Source of the DNA: UMGS1883 sp045636425
GTDB taxonomy: Bacteria; Bacillota; Clostridia; UMGS1883
NCBI GenBank assembly: GCA_045636425.1
Contig: JAZTXM010000013.1
Span: 1-64,000 of the forward strand
Reading direction: 5' to 3'
DNA: 64,000 nucleotides
The position numbers were made by a program, and so were the translations under genes. Positions within the stretch are counted from its first letter, which is position 1. Each line of letters begins with the position of its first letter. This document shows, one piece after another, positions 16,554-25,400 of this stretch. The notes below the pieces were generated by a model. It was not told the DNA's origin and did not search any database. It saw only the letters and a program-made list of their open reading frames with translations.

Positions 16554-16973
16554 TTAGTCCTCCTTAACAATTAATTTTACGCCGTCTATACTTTTTACTG
16601 TTACATAGGTGCCTTGCTTTATTTGAGTGTCGTCTGCGCTTCTTGCACTCCACTCAATTCCGCGAAGCTTTGCCGCACCTTTGCCGTCGGGATTTGAAAT
16701 GTCCTCCGTAACTACGGCAGTCTGCCCGATTAGTGCATCAAAATTGGTTTTGATGGCTGTTGATGATTTAAGCCGGTCTACAAATTTCTTTGTGAAAATC
16801 AGAAGTAAACCGCTGACTAAAACAAAAATCAGTATCTGGAGAGGAATGCTGACTTCAAATATTGCGGCAACTAATGCGGCGAATGAACCGCCTGCAAACC
16901 AAATTGAAACAAATTGAGCAGTCGATGCCTCAATAATCATAAATACTATAATAGCTATTGTCCAAAAAAACAT
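16554..16973 (-). CDS. NfeD-family membrane protein (short form)
   Basis: The 139-residue protein has three hydrophobic segments within residues 1-62 and a C-terminal OB-fold-like domain (about residues 78-139, starting LIGQTAVVTEDI). This is the short NfeD form, without the serine protease domain, that accompanies SPFH proteins. It starts 14 bases after the GH26 stop codon with site AGGCGGTGAT, so it may be transcribed with GH26. It is followed immediately by the SPFH gene. Confidence 0.88.
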   Translation of the reverse strand: MFFWTIAIIVFMIIEASTAQFVSIWFAGGSFAALVAAIFEVSIPLQILIFVLVSGLLLIFTKKFVDRLKSSTAIKTNFDALIGQTAVVTEDISNPDGKGAAKLRGIEWSARSADDTQIKQGTYVTVKSIDGVKLIVKED

Positions 16974-16987
16974 ATTTTAATCACCGC

Positions 16988-18652
16988 CTAATTTAAATAT
17001 TTATCAAATATATCCATCGTTCCGTCGGGAGTATCCATGAAATACGGACGGGAAAGGTTCTGTCCGTCATAATCTGTTGCGTGCCACCATATTCCCATTT
17101 TAATTTTATCATATTTGGGGAGTGAAATGAACATGTCCTCTATCCATTTTATCTTGTCTCCGCCGATTGCAGAACAGGAAAATTCAGTTATCATAATCGG
17201 CTTTTCATTAATACGGATAGCTCTTTCGTAGATGGGGGCATATATTTCGTCAAAGCTTCTCCAGTTTTCGCCTTCGTAATATGTTCCCGTGTTATAGCCG
17301 GTAATTCCGTACACATCAACATATTCATCGCCGGGATAATATAAATCCTGGCTATTCCATTTATAGCCCGGGAAGCTTCTTTCGTTGGGATTCCATACCC
17401 AAATAATGTTCTTTGCACCGGATTCTGAAATTTTTGAGTGAACATAGCGATAAAGCTCCACATAAATTTGCGGGTCACGGGATGTATGGAACGCACTGTA
17501 GTTACACCAGTCACCGTTCATTTCATTAAAGGGGCGCATGAGAACCGTTACATTGGGGTATGAAGCAAGCATCTTGCCGTAAGCACTTAAGAAATAGTCA
17601 TATTCTCCGTTTAAAATCTCATAAATCATGTTTTTATCGGACTTACGAACTAACGGAGTTTGCAGTGTAAGCTCAATTGCTTTGCCCGTTTTTTGTGCAT
17701 ATTGTAAATTCTTTGCAATCTTAGCCATGTAATTATTTACTTTTGTGTTATACGCAGCGGCATATGCTTCGGTTTTATCGGTAAACTCTGTATAAACGAG
17801 GAAAGAACTGAATTTGTAGTTTAGTTTTTCCTCAAATTCTTCCATTTTCTCAAACCCTCCGAATTTATCGGGCGGGAACATTCCCAAGGTGAATTTTGCA
17901 TTGTCGGAAAACAAATTGTCGTAGGTGGTTTTTGCAGTTGTGTTAAGGTGGGAAAGGCTGCTGAGCTTGTAGCCTCTGTTATAAGCATTCGCCTGAGGCA
18001 CAGATGCATCAAATGTTGAAAGCGAATTTACAATGCTCATGTAATCACTCTCTTGCGTAAACGGGCGGGAGGAGGCAAAAAAGAAAGTATACACCCTTGC
18101 ACCGATGCAAACATCTACACAGACATAATTGTTCTTGTCGTCCTTAACAGAGCTAAGCTTTTGGCGAGACCACTGTAAAATGTGATACTCTCTGCCGTTT
18201 TGGGTATAGGTGATTTGTTTTTCTACCTTGTGATCCGCAGTATTTTCCACGAACTTATTTGAATAGCTTAAATATGAAAGCCTTTCACCTGCGGTATCAA
18301 AAGTTTCTTTGAAAATCTTCAAAGTTTTATACCCATCATTTAAGATTGCACCTGTATCGGAAAGCGACATATCAAGCTTCATATCTGGCGGGAGAATAAC
18401 AGAATATCCGTCAACGTTGTTTGTGAACTTCTGTTTTCCGTTATAGGTTTCGGTAAATCCCATAGCACTTTCAGGGTGCATAACATCGTCAAACGCAGGG
18501 GGGACATTTTCATTATCTACCAGTAAATCATTGGGCATCCATATCGGTGCCGAAAGAATTCTGGTATCGCTGATTTGTGTCGAAGCAAACGCAGAGGTGC
18601 AGAGTGAAAATGCAGCCAAGGCTACCCCTATTCCTTTAATAAAATAATTCAT
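16988..18652 (-). CDS. Secreted GH26-family glycoside hydrolase (mannanase-like)
   Basis: The 554-residue protein has a signal peptide (cleavage likely after AFA near residue 24), an unassigned N-terminal region of about 200 residues, and a GH26 domain. The acid/base Glu lies in RPFNEMNGDW (E377) and the nucleophile Glu in ITEFSCS (E490). GH26 enzymes mostly cut beta-mannans, with some acting on mixed-linked glucans or xylans; the substrate here is inferred. ATG 18652 is preferred over the GTG 33 bases upstream because AAAGGAAAT precedes it. Divergent from an AraC regulator, with nfeD and the SPFH gene downstream. Confidence 0.85.
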   Translation of the reverse strand: MNYFIKGIGVALAAFSLCTSAFASTQISDTRILSAPIWMPNDLLVDNENVPPAFDDVMHPESAMGFTETYNGKQKFTNNVDGYSVILPPDMKLDMSLSDTGAILNDGYKTLKIFKETFDTAGERLSYLSYSNKFVENTADHKVEKQITYTQNGREYHILQWSRQKLSSVKDDKNNYVCVDVCIGARVYTFFFASSRPFTQESDYMSIVNSLSTFDASVPQANAYNRGYKLSSLSHLNTTAKTTYDNLFSDNAKFTLGMFPPDKFGGFEKMEEFEEKLNYKFSSFLVYTEFTDKTEAYAAAYNTKVNNYMAKIAKNLQYAQKTGKAIELTLQTPLVRKSDKNMIYEILNGEYDYFLSAYGKMLASYPNVTVLMRPFNEMNGDWCNYSAFHTSRDPQIYVELYRYVHSKISESGAKNIIWVWNPNERSFPGYKWNSQDLYYPGDEYVDVYGITGYNTGTYYEGENWRSFDEIYAPIYERAIRINEKPIMITEFSCSAIGGDKIKWIEDMFISLPKYDKIKMGIWWHATDYDGQNLSRPYFMDTPDGTMDIFDKYLN

Positions 18653-18701
18653 TGGTCTTATTTCCTTTTCTTTAGTTTTAACCACAATATATACAACTAC
18701 A

Positions 18702-18731
18702 CAACTAAACTATATCACAAAATATAGTTAG
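18702..18731. promoter_or_regulatory. Inverted repeat in the GH26 promoter, possible operator
   Basis: AACTAAACTATAT and ATATAGTTAGT form an interrupted inverted repeat around TCACAAA. It covers the -10 element and spacer of the GH26 promoter and could bind the adjacent AraC regulator or another protein. Confidence 0.35.
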
Positions 18732-18737
18732 TGTCAA
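18709..18737 (-). promoter_or_regulatory. Sigma-A promoter of the GH26 gene
   Basis: On the minus strand TTGACA (18737-18732) and TATAGT (18714-18709) are 17 bases apart. The leader to the ATG at 18652 is about 50 bases. Confidence 0.8.
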
Positions 18738-18744
18738 TAAAAAC

Positions 18745-18773
18745 TGGACATATGAAAGAACTAATGTTATAAT
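18745..18773 (+). promoter_or_regulatory. Sigma-A promoter of the araC-type regulator
   Basis: TGGACA (18745-18750) and TATAAT (18768-18773) are 17 bases apart, 24 bases before the ATG. Its -35 lies only seven bases from the -35 of the divergent GH26 promoter. Confidence 0.75.
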
Positions 18774-18797
18774 TATTACATAATGGTGGTGATGAAA

Positions 18798-19586
18798 ATG
18801 AAGAACAAAAAAATCCCTGAAATAGTTTCTTACCGTCGTGATATTGAAGTAATAACAAGCGGATTCGACTCGTTCCATGAGCACAGGCATGAGTTTTATG
18901 AATTTGAATACGTGTCGGAAGGTGAAGGCGAGTATGTTTTAAACGGTCAATCCTTCAAACTTCAAAGAGGAGATTTGGTCTTTGTTACTCCCATGGATTT
19001 ACATTCATATAACAAAGGAAATGAAAAATTCAGAACAATTACAGTTAAATTCGTACCGGAACGCCTTAGCCATCTGCTTAGGGATATAACGAAATTTGAG
19101 CCTTTTATTATGAGTTGCGATGACAACCTAAAAAATGCATTTGTCAACATTAAAAACGAACGCTCATCTGAGAAATTTGCTGATTTTGCAATAAAAAATG
19201 CATTAGAGCGTATATTGATTTTGATTCTCAGAACAAAAGGGATTACACCGAATGAGGGAGATGGGCTTGACATAGGGCAAATTATCGGTTATATAAATAA
19301 AAACTTCAGAAACGCCCTTACGCTGGATGAAGTGTCAGGAAAATGCGGATATTCCAATGCTCATTTTTGCAGACAGTTTAAGAAAACCACAGGAAAAACA
19401 TTTGTGGAATACTTAAATAATATGCGGGTTATCCACGCGAAAAATTTACTTCTTACAACTGATATGAATATAATCGATATTTCCTATGACTGTGGATTCG
19501 GAAGTGTAAGAAATCTCAACCGTGAATTTTTAAAGCACTTTGGATGCTCTCCAAATACATATAGAAAATCAAAAAAAGTCTTATAG
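18798..19586 (+). CDS. AraC-family transcriptional regulator
   Basis: The 262-residue protein has an N-terminal cupin-type sensing domain (FHEHRHEFYEFEYVSEG, about residues 20-90) and a C-terminal double helix-turn-helix (NALTLDEVSGKCGYSNAHFCRQFKK and IIDISYDCGFGSVRNLNREF). The start at 18798 is chosen because GGTGGTGAT, close to the full anti-Shine-Dalgarno complement, lies at the right distance. It sits between the divergent GH26 gene and the GH3 gene and probably controls both in response to a sugar; the ligand is unknown. Confidence 0.9.
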   Translation: MKNKKIPEIVSYRRDIEVITSGFDSFHEHRHEFYEFEYVSEGEGEYVLNGQSFKLQRGDLVFVTPMDLHSYNKGNEKFRTITVKFVPERLSHLLRDITKFEPFIMSCDDNLKNAFVNIKNERSSEKFADFAIKNALERILILILRTKGITPNEGDGLDIGQIIGYINKNFRNALTLDEVSGKCGYSNAHFCRQFKKTTGKTFVEYLNNMRVIHAKNLLLTTDMNIIDISYDCGFGSVRNLNREFLKHFGCSPNTYRKSKKVL

Positions 19587-19598
19587 AAGTTAAAAAAC

Positions 19599-19646
19599 GT
19601 CCTGCTTTGAAATTTGTGTTATGTTATAATATAACAAAAGCAGGAC
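19599..19646 (+). promoter_or_regulatory. Inverted repeat enclosing a promoter-like -10 before GH3
   Basis: GTCCTGCTTT (19599-19608) and AAAGCAGGAC (19637-19646) form a perfect 10 bp inverted repeat. The 28 bases between contain TTGAAA and TATAAC with a 17-base gap, as well as TATAAT. It may be an araC terminator (a T-rich run follows), an operator around the GH3 promoter, or both. Confidence 0.5.
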
Positions 19647-19681
19647 ACTTTTTGATTTATTTTACACAAGAGGAGAATAGA

Positions 19682-21694
19682 ATGAACAAAATACGCGAAA
19701 TTGTAAAAAAAATGACCTTTGAAGAAAAGGCCGCAATCACCTCAGGCGTTTCTACCATGGACGTGTCAGGTGTTGAACGTTTTGGGATTTCCCCCGTAAC
19801 TCTTGCTGACGGGCCTCACGGTGTAAGAATTATGGGAACGGATGATTGTGTGGCTTTTCCGTGCCTCAGCGCCGTTGCGGCAACATGGAACAAAGACCTT
19901 GTCTATAAAATGGGTGAAGGCATTGCAAAGGATTGCATTGCTCATGACAGGGCAATGATTCTCGGTCCCGGAGTAAATATGAAGCGTACCGACCTTTGCG
20001 GAAGAAATTTTGAATATTTTTCAGAGGATCCGGTTTTGACAGGGGAAATGGCGGCAGAGTATATTAATGGAGTTCAAAGCCTTGGTGTTGGTGCGTGCAT
20101 TAAGCATTTTGCAGCAAACAATCAGGAAATTGACCGCTTGACAATCAGCGTAGATGTTGATGAAAGGACGCTAAGAGAGATTTATCTTCGTCCCTTTGAA
20201 ATTGCAATAAAAAAATCCAATCCCGCCTCTGTGATGTGTGCACTTCAAAGGGTGAATTCTGTTTTATGCAGTGAAAATAAATTTCTTTTAAATGATATTT
20301 TAAAAGAAGAATGGGGATATGAAGGGTTCACAATGACTGACTGGGGTTGTTGTAAAGATAAGGGAAAGGCTCTTGCAGCAGGTCTTGATTTACAGATGCC
20401 CGATGCACCTGGTCTTGTAGAAAAAATAAAAGAAGCACTTGAAAACGGTACAATTACGGAAGAAATACTTGACGAAGCGGTATATCGAATTCTTAAGTTT
20501 GTGGCAAACTACAAAAAACAGAATGTAGAAATAAGCAGAGAGAAGCAGCACGAAACCGCCTGTGAAATTGCCGAAGAATCCATAGTTCTCCTTAAAAACG
20601 AGAACAATGTACTTCCCATAACAAAGGGAAAGTATAAGAAAATTGCAATTTTGGGTGAATATGCTGAAAAACCCGTTATATCGGGATATGGCAGTGCAAA
20701 TGTATATGTAAGTGAAAAATACATAGATAATCCACTTGAGTGTCTGCGGAAGCAAATAGATGCGGGTACTGAAATCACCTACGTTCCCGTGTATTCAACC
20801 GATAAATATTTTGAAAAAACGCATATTGCATTGCAAAGAGATTATGTCGAAGCAATAGATGGTGCTGATTTGGTACTCATGTTTATAGGACGGCAGAAAT
20901 CTGTGGAAGCAGAAGGAAGCGACCGCGTTACATCGCATCTTGACCCATACTATGAATTCTTTATCAACAGAATTTATGCCAAGAATAAAGATATAGTATT
21001 GGTAGTACAGTCAGGAGGGGCATTTATTCCTCTTGCATGGCAGAATAAGGTAAAGGGAATAGTGCAAATGTGGCTTGGCGGCGAAGCGGCAGGAAGTGCA
21101 ATCGCAAATGTACTGTGCGGAAAGGTAAATCCCTCAGGAAAGCTCTCAGAAACCTTCCCCTTAAAATCCAGAACCGACATTGATTACCCGGGTAACGGCT
21201 ACTGCGTAAGCTATGATGAAAAATGGCGTGTAGGCTACAGATATTATGACCTGCATCCCGAAGAAGTATGGTATCCTTTCGGATACGGACTTTCGTACAC
21301 GGAGTTTGAGTACCACGATATGAAGGTAGAAAAGCACGAAGCGGAGTTTCATATATCGCTTAAAGTAAAAAATACAGGTGTTTTTGACGGAAAAGAAGCA
21401 GTACAGATATATGTTTCGGACAGCATAAGCAGTGTTTCAAAACCAAAAAAAGAATTGTGCGGTTTTGAAAAAGTGTTCCTTAAGGCAGGGGAGGAAAAGG
21501 AGATTAATATTGTTGTTCCCGAATATTATCTGAGCCACTATAATTTGACTTGCAGAAAATGGATGATTGAGCCGGGCGAGTTTGTGTTTTCTGCGGCAGC
21601 ATCCGCAAATGATATCAGGCTGAAGGCAAAATATTTCCATAAGGAAAACTGTGATTATACTATTGACTATGAAACAGAACAGATTATAGGTTAA
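19682..21694 (+). CDS. GH3-family glycoside hydrolase (beta-glucosidase-like)
   Basis: The 670-residue protein has the GH3 layout: an N-terminal barrel (MTFEEKAAITSG, ADGPHGVR, GPGVNMKRTDLCGRNFEYFSEDP, IKHFAANNQE) with nucleophile Asp220 in FTMTDWG, a second alpha/beta domain, and a C-terminal fibronectin-like domain (YPFGYGLSYTEFEY). There is no signal peptide, so it likely works in the cytoplasm on imported oligosaccharides. ATG 19682 is chosen over the upstream in-frame start because AGAGGAGA precedes it. It follows the AraC regulator and precedes the secreted propeller protein. Confidence 0.92.
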   Translation: MNKIREIVKKMTFEEKAAITSGVSTMDVSGVERFGISPVTLADGPHGVRIMGTDDCVAFPCLSAVAATWNKDLVYKMGEGIAKDCIAHDRAMILGPGVNMKRTDLCGRNFEYFSEDPVLTGEMAAEYINGVQSLGVGACIKHFAANNQEIDRLTISVDVDERTLREIYLRPFEIAIKKSNPASVMCALQRVNSVLCSENKFLLNDILKEEWGYEGFTMTDWGCCKDKGKALAAGLDLQMPDAPGLVEKIKEALENGTITEEILDEAVYRILKFVANYKKQNVEISREKQHETACEIAEESIVLLKNENNVLPITKGKYKKIAILGEYAEKPVISGYGSANVYVSEKYIDNPLECLRKQIDAGTEITYVPVYSTDKYFEKTHIALQRDYVEAIDGADLVLMFIGRQKSVEAEGSDRVTSHLDPYYEFFINRIYAKNKDIVLVVQSGGAFIPLAWQNKVKGIVQMWLGGEAAGSAIANVLCGKVNPSGKLSETFPLKSRTDIDYPGNGYCVSYDEKWRVGYRYYDLHPEEVWYPFGYGLSYTEFEYHDMKVEKHEAEFHISLKVKNTGVFDGKEAVQIYVSDSISSVSKPKKELCGFEKVFLKAGEEKEINIVVPEYYLSHYNLTCRKWMIEPGEFVFSAAASANDIRLKAKYFHKENCDYTIDYETEQIIG

Positions 21695-21735
21695 AATTAT
21701 TTTAATTATAAAAGCCATAGAAAGGAAAAAGAAAA

Positions 21736-24354
21736 ATGAAAAGAGTTTTTATTTTGTTTATGATTGCAATTTTTACAGTGGGCACTTTTGGCGTATCGGC
21801 TGCAGATTTTTATACATATCAGAATCTCAGGGAAGTTCCGGCATCCGTCTATCAGGAACCGTATATGGAATCGCAGTTTGCAACAGTGTACGCTCCCTGG
21901 CTTAAGAATTTACATCTTATGAATAAGGCACAGGTTGACCGCGGTGACTACGGCGGTGAAGGCGCCCAACAGATTCGTGCTTTTGCAATTTCACCCGTAA
22001 ATCCCGACATTATGTATTTTGGTACAGATACAAGCGGTATATTTAAAACAACCGATGGCGGAAAAAGATGGCATAATGTGAATAACGGATACCCGGGTTT
22101 CTATTCTCAGGGTATTATGTGTGATATTCTTGATGAAAACACTGTTTACTATGTTGCAAAGAAGGCAAGCGTTGCCAGAAGTCGTGACGGCGGTAAGACT
22201 TGGGAAGAAGTTATCCCCGACAAGAGTAACTTTGCAACCTATCAAAAAATCATGGCTCAGGATGCGGCAGGTAATCTCTATGCTTCTGTTCCCAGCGGTA
22301 TTTTTAAGCTTGACAGAGCGACAGATAAGGTAACATGTCTGTATGATAAGTTTAAGGAAGCTACAGGCGATAAGGGTATTTATTTCATGGATATCGAGGT
22401 AAGTGCCGATGGACAGCATATTTACGCTGCGGCAAACATAAATTCAAAGGACGAGTCTGCTACTCCCGGTCTTTATGTTTCCCACGACGGTGGTGCCACG
22501 TGGGAAATAAAAGGCACCGATGATACGAGAACATTCTCCTGTGGAACAATAGCCCTTCATCCCGAGGACCCCATGCGTGTGTTTGCAGGCGGTCAATTTA
22601 CCGATAAAGCTACAGGCAAGGCGATAAAGGACTATATGCTTTATGAAACAACCGACGGCGGAAATACCTTTACAGAAAAATTCCTTGTTACATATGAAAA
22701 TCTTGAAGAAGGCGTTTCAAAAACACCCAAGACCTTTTACCATCTGACCTTCGGTCCCAAGGACGCAAACGGAATATATCCCTTGTATATGGCAGGAGAG
22801 CAAATGACATATAACTACCTTGTCAGCTACGACTATGGTACGAGTTTTCAGCGTATATTAACTCCGGAAATCACAAAAATCACAGAGGAAACGGCAAACA
22901 TCCGATACGGTGTGGGCGAAAACTATACCGGCTGGTGGTGTCAGCACTTTGCTGTTGACATGAAAAACCCGGGAAGGCTTCTCCTCAGCTACCTGGGACC
23001 TGCTATATATCAGGACGGAAAGGTAAAAACTATGTCTACAGGCTTCTCCGGGGCATCCGTTTCAGATATTGCCGTTGACAGTCAGCTTCGGCCCTTCTTC
23101 GTAACGGTTGATATTAAGGCGTTTGTATATGAAAGTGGCTCTATGAAGGACGGAGACCACTTTACAATGAGCCGTATCTATGTAGATGAGGCAGATAATG
23201 CCGCAAAGAAAGCCCACACCTTTACCAATGCAGTCTACGATCCGAACAATGATGACCATATAATAGCATATGTAGGTCCAAATAATGCTACACCCGATTT
23301 TGACGGAGTGCGTCAGTCTTTTGATAAGGGTAAGACTTTTGAGCCAATGGATGAAGCTACCATTCAGCCCAAGGGTACAGCTCCTTATGGAACAACAAAG
23401 GTATTGCAGTACGATGTAGATGATAAAAATACTATTTACACCACATATCATACAAGCCATGATAACGGAAAAACATGGGAACCCAATACTATGGCAATTA
23501 TGGCAATATCTCAGGACGGAAAGAAGTTCCTCGGCATAGAAGGAAGCGGTGCTGCCACAACCTTAAATGTCAGTCTTGATAAGGGTAAGACATGGAAATT
23601 TGCAGTTACACCCGGTTTTTCAAGCGATATCAAGGCAATTTTCTTTGACACTGTTGACGATAACTACGTCTGGATTGCAAGAACCTGGTTCATTCAAAGA
23701 TTTAACTTAGAGACCGGAGCGGTAGAGGATTATCACCAGAAGCTTACTTATGGAGCAATCAACCGCATGTTTGCTAACCCTACAGTTCCCGGACATATGA
23801 TAGTGTTAAGCTCTCCCGGCACATCTGTAAGCGATACTGATTTCAAGATTGCCGAAACACGTGATAACGGAAAGACCTGGCAAATAGTCCCCGGAGGTTG
23901 GGGCGGCTATTTCAACAATGTTGATTTTATTGATGGAAAGGCATACATTGGCGGACATCAAGGTCTTTTTGAGTATGACTATAAAAAGTACTGGGAGTTC
24001 CTTGAAAGTAAGATTACCGTTCTGATGGACAACCGAGAAATCAGCTTTAGCGTAATGCCCGAAATTATAGAGGGCAGAACAATGGTACCCATGCGTGAGC
24101 TTTTTGAAATGCTTGGTGCAACCGTAGAGTGGGACGGCGAAACAAGAACCGTTACGGCACACAAAGGTACAAATAGTGTTAAACTTCAGATAGATAATCT
24201 TACCGTTAATATGAACGGTGAGGAAAAACAGATGGAAGCGGCACCCTATATTAAAAACAGCCGCACCATGGTTCCTCTCAGATTTGCCTCCGAAGCACTC
24301 GGTATCAGAGTCGGTTGGGATAATGCAAGCAGAACAATATACTTAATTTCTTAG
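21736..24354 (+). CDS. Secreted Asp-box beta-propeller protein with C-terminal copper amine oxidase N1-like domain
   Basis: The 872-residue protein has a signal peptide (cleavage near VSA-AD, residue 22) and about nine Asp-box motifs of the type S/T-x-D-x-G-x-T-W (TTDGGKRW, SRDGGKTW, SHDGGATW, SHDNGKTW, SLDKGKTW, TRDNGKTW and others), spread over residues 95-740. This indicates one or two beta-propellers, as in GH74 xyloglucanases and sialidases. The last 110 residues resemble the copper amine oxidase N-terminal domain (GRTMVPMRELFEMLGATVEWD, then SRTMVPLRFASEALG), often used for attachment in Clostridia. Enzyme activity is unproven. AGAAAGGAAA precedes the start; it probably shares a transcript with GH3. 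Confidence 0.75.
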   Translation: MKRVFILFMIAIFTVGTFGVSAADFYTYQNLREVPASVYQEPYMESQFATVYAPWLKNLHLMNKAQVDRGDYGGEGAQQIRAFAISPVNPDIMYFGTDTSGIFKTTDGGKRWHNVNNGYPGFYSQGIMCDILDENTVYYVAKKASVARSRDGGKTWEEVIPDKSNFATYQKIMAQDAAGNLYASVPSGIFKLDRATDKVTCLYDKFKEATGDKGIYFMDIEVSADGQHIYAAANINSKDESATPGLYVSHDGGATWEIKGTDDTRTFSCGTIALHPEDPMRVFAGGQFTDKATGKAIKDYMLYETTDGGNTFTEKFLVTYENLEEGVSKTPKTFYHLTFGPKDANGIYPLYMAGEQMTYNYLVSYDYGTSFQRILTPEITKITEETANIRYGVGENYTGWWCQHFAVDMKNPGRLLLSYLGPAIYQDGKVKTMSTGFSGASVSDIAVDSQLRPFFVTVDIKAFVYESGSMKDGDHFTMSRIYVDEADNAAKKAHTFTNAVYDPNNDDHIIAYVGPNNATPDFDGVRQSFDKGKTFEPMDEATIQPKGTAPYGTTKVLQYDVDDKNTIYTTYHTSHDNGKTWEPNTMAIMAISQDGKKFLGIEGSGAATTLNVSLDKGKTWKFAVTPGFSSDIKAIFFDTVDDNYVWIARTWFIQRFNLETGAVEDYHQKLTYGAINRMFANPTVPGHMIVLSSPGTSVSDTDFKIAETRDNGKTWQIVPGGWGGYFNNVDFIDGKAYIGGHQGLFEYDYKKYWEFLESKITVLMDNREISFSVMPEIIEGRTMVPMRELFEMLGATVEWDGETRTVTAHKGTNSVKLQIDNLTVNMNGEEKQMEAAPYIKNSRTMVPLRFASEALGIRVGWDNASRTIYLIS

Positions 24355-24360
24355 TCTAAA

Positions 24361-24400
24361 AATAGGATGCAGAAAAGCCAAATCTTTTCTGCATCCTATT
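24361..24400. terminator. Bidirectional terminator
   Basis: A perfect 17 bp stem (24361-24377 with 24384-24400) with a 6-base loop lies between the convergent propeller gene and the M42 peptidase cluster. A/T tracts flank it on both sides. Confidence 0.9.
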
Positions 24401-24404
24401 TGCT

Positions 24405-25400
24405 TTATATCAAGTATTCACAAATGTCTTTTTCCATGATTTTTTCCAAAAGCGTAACCGTGTTTTCAAGGTCTGATTTGTCGATTACCTCGCTTGAAGA
24501 GTGAATATAGCGTGTAGGGATGGAAATTGTACCCGAAGCTATTCCGCTTCCCGAAAGGTGTATTGCACCTGCATCGGTGCCGCCGATATTTGCCACTTCA
24601 AGCTGATGGGGGATTCCGCTTTCTTTTGCTCCGTCAAGAAGAAGCTTTTTAACGGATTCGTGAATAATAAATGAGGCATCCTTCAGTTTTATGCCGGGCC
24701 CTTTTCCAAGTTTAAGATTCAATTCTGCCGATTCGGGAGTATCGCCGACATTAGACACATCAATTGCTATTGCCATGTCGGGATTTATGAGGTTTGATGA
24801 TGTTTTCGCACCTCGAAGTCCGACTTCTTCCTGCGAGGTGAAAACTGCATAAATATCATTGGGGCTGTTTTTTGCATTTTGCATTGCACGGATAAGTGCC
24901 CAGCAGCCGCTTCTGTCGTCAAGAGCCTTTGCCATAATTTTGCCGCCGATTAACTGGAAGCTTCCCGAATATGCTGCCATATCTCCGATTTGTACCGAGC
25001 CTTCGGCTTCCTTTTTGTCGCAAGCACCGATATCAATATACATTTTATCAAAACCTACGGAGGTAGGATTTTCTTTGTTTTCATAGGAGATTTTTCCTTT
25101 TGTTCCGTTCGTAAATTCTATTTGCGAATTTATTGTATTATATTTTGCTACACCGCCTATGGTTGAAAATCTCAAAAAGCCGTTATCATCAATGTATGTT
25201 ACCATAAATCCGATTTCGTCCATATGAGCGGCAAGCATTAATTTCTTGCCGTTTCCCTTTTTATGGCAAATGAGATTTCCCAGGGCATCGGTATATATTT
25301 CATCACAAACTGCACTTAATTCAGATTCTATTAAATCACGAACCCTGTTTTCCCGTCCCGAAGGGGAAACACAGAGAGTAAGCTTTTTTAATAATTCCAT
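24405..25400 (-). CDS. M42-family aminopeptidase (third of three in tandem)
   Basis: M42 peptidases are cytoplasmic two-metal aminopeptidases that assemble into hollow tetrahedral particles and trim peptides. The roughly 331-residue protein keeps the metal ligands and catalytic residues: AAHMDEIGFMV, DDRSGCW, TSQEEVGLRGA with the catalytic Glu pair, IDVSN and GTDAGAIH. The ATG at 25400 overlaps the stop of the upstream paralogue by one base (TGATG), with AAAGGAG before it. It ends at the strong terminator and is the last gene of the cluster. Confidence 0.9.
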   Translation of the reverse strand: MELLKKLTLCVSPSGRENRVRDLIESELSAVCDEIYTDALGNLICHKKGNGKKLMLAAHMDEIGFMVTYIDDNGFLRFSTIGGVAKYNTINSQIEFTNGTKGKISYENKENPTSVGFDKMYIDIGACDKKEAEGSVQIGDMAAYSGSFQLIGGKIMAKALDDRSGCWALIRAMQNAKNSPNDIYAVFTSQEEVGLRGAKTSSNLINPDMAIAIDVSNVGDTPESAELNLKLGKGPGIKLKDASFIIHESVKKLLLDGAKESGIPHQLEVANIGGTDAGAIHLSGSGIASGTISIPTRYIHSSSEVIDKSDLENTVTLLEKIMEKDICEYLI

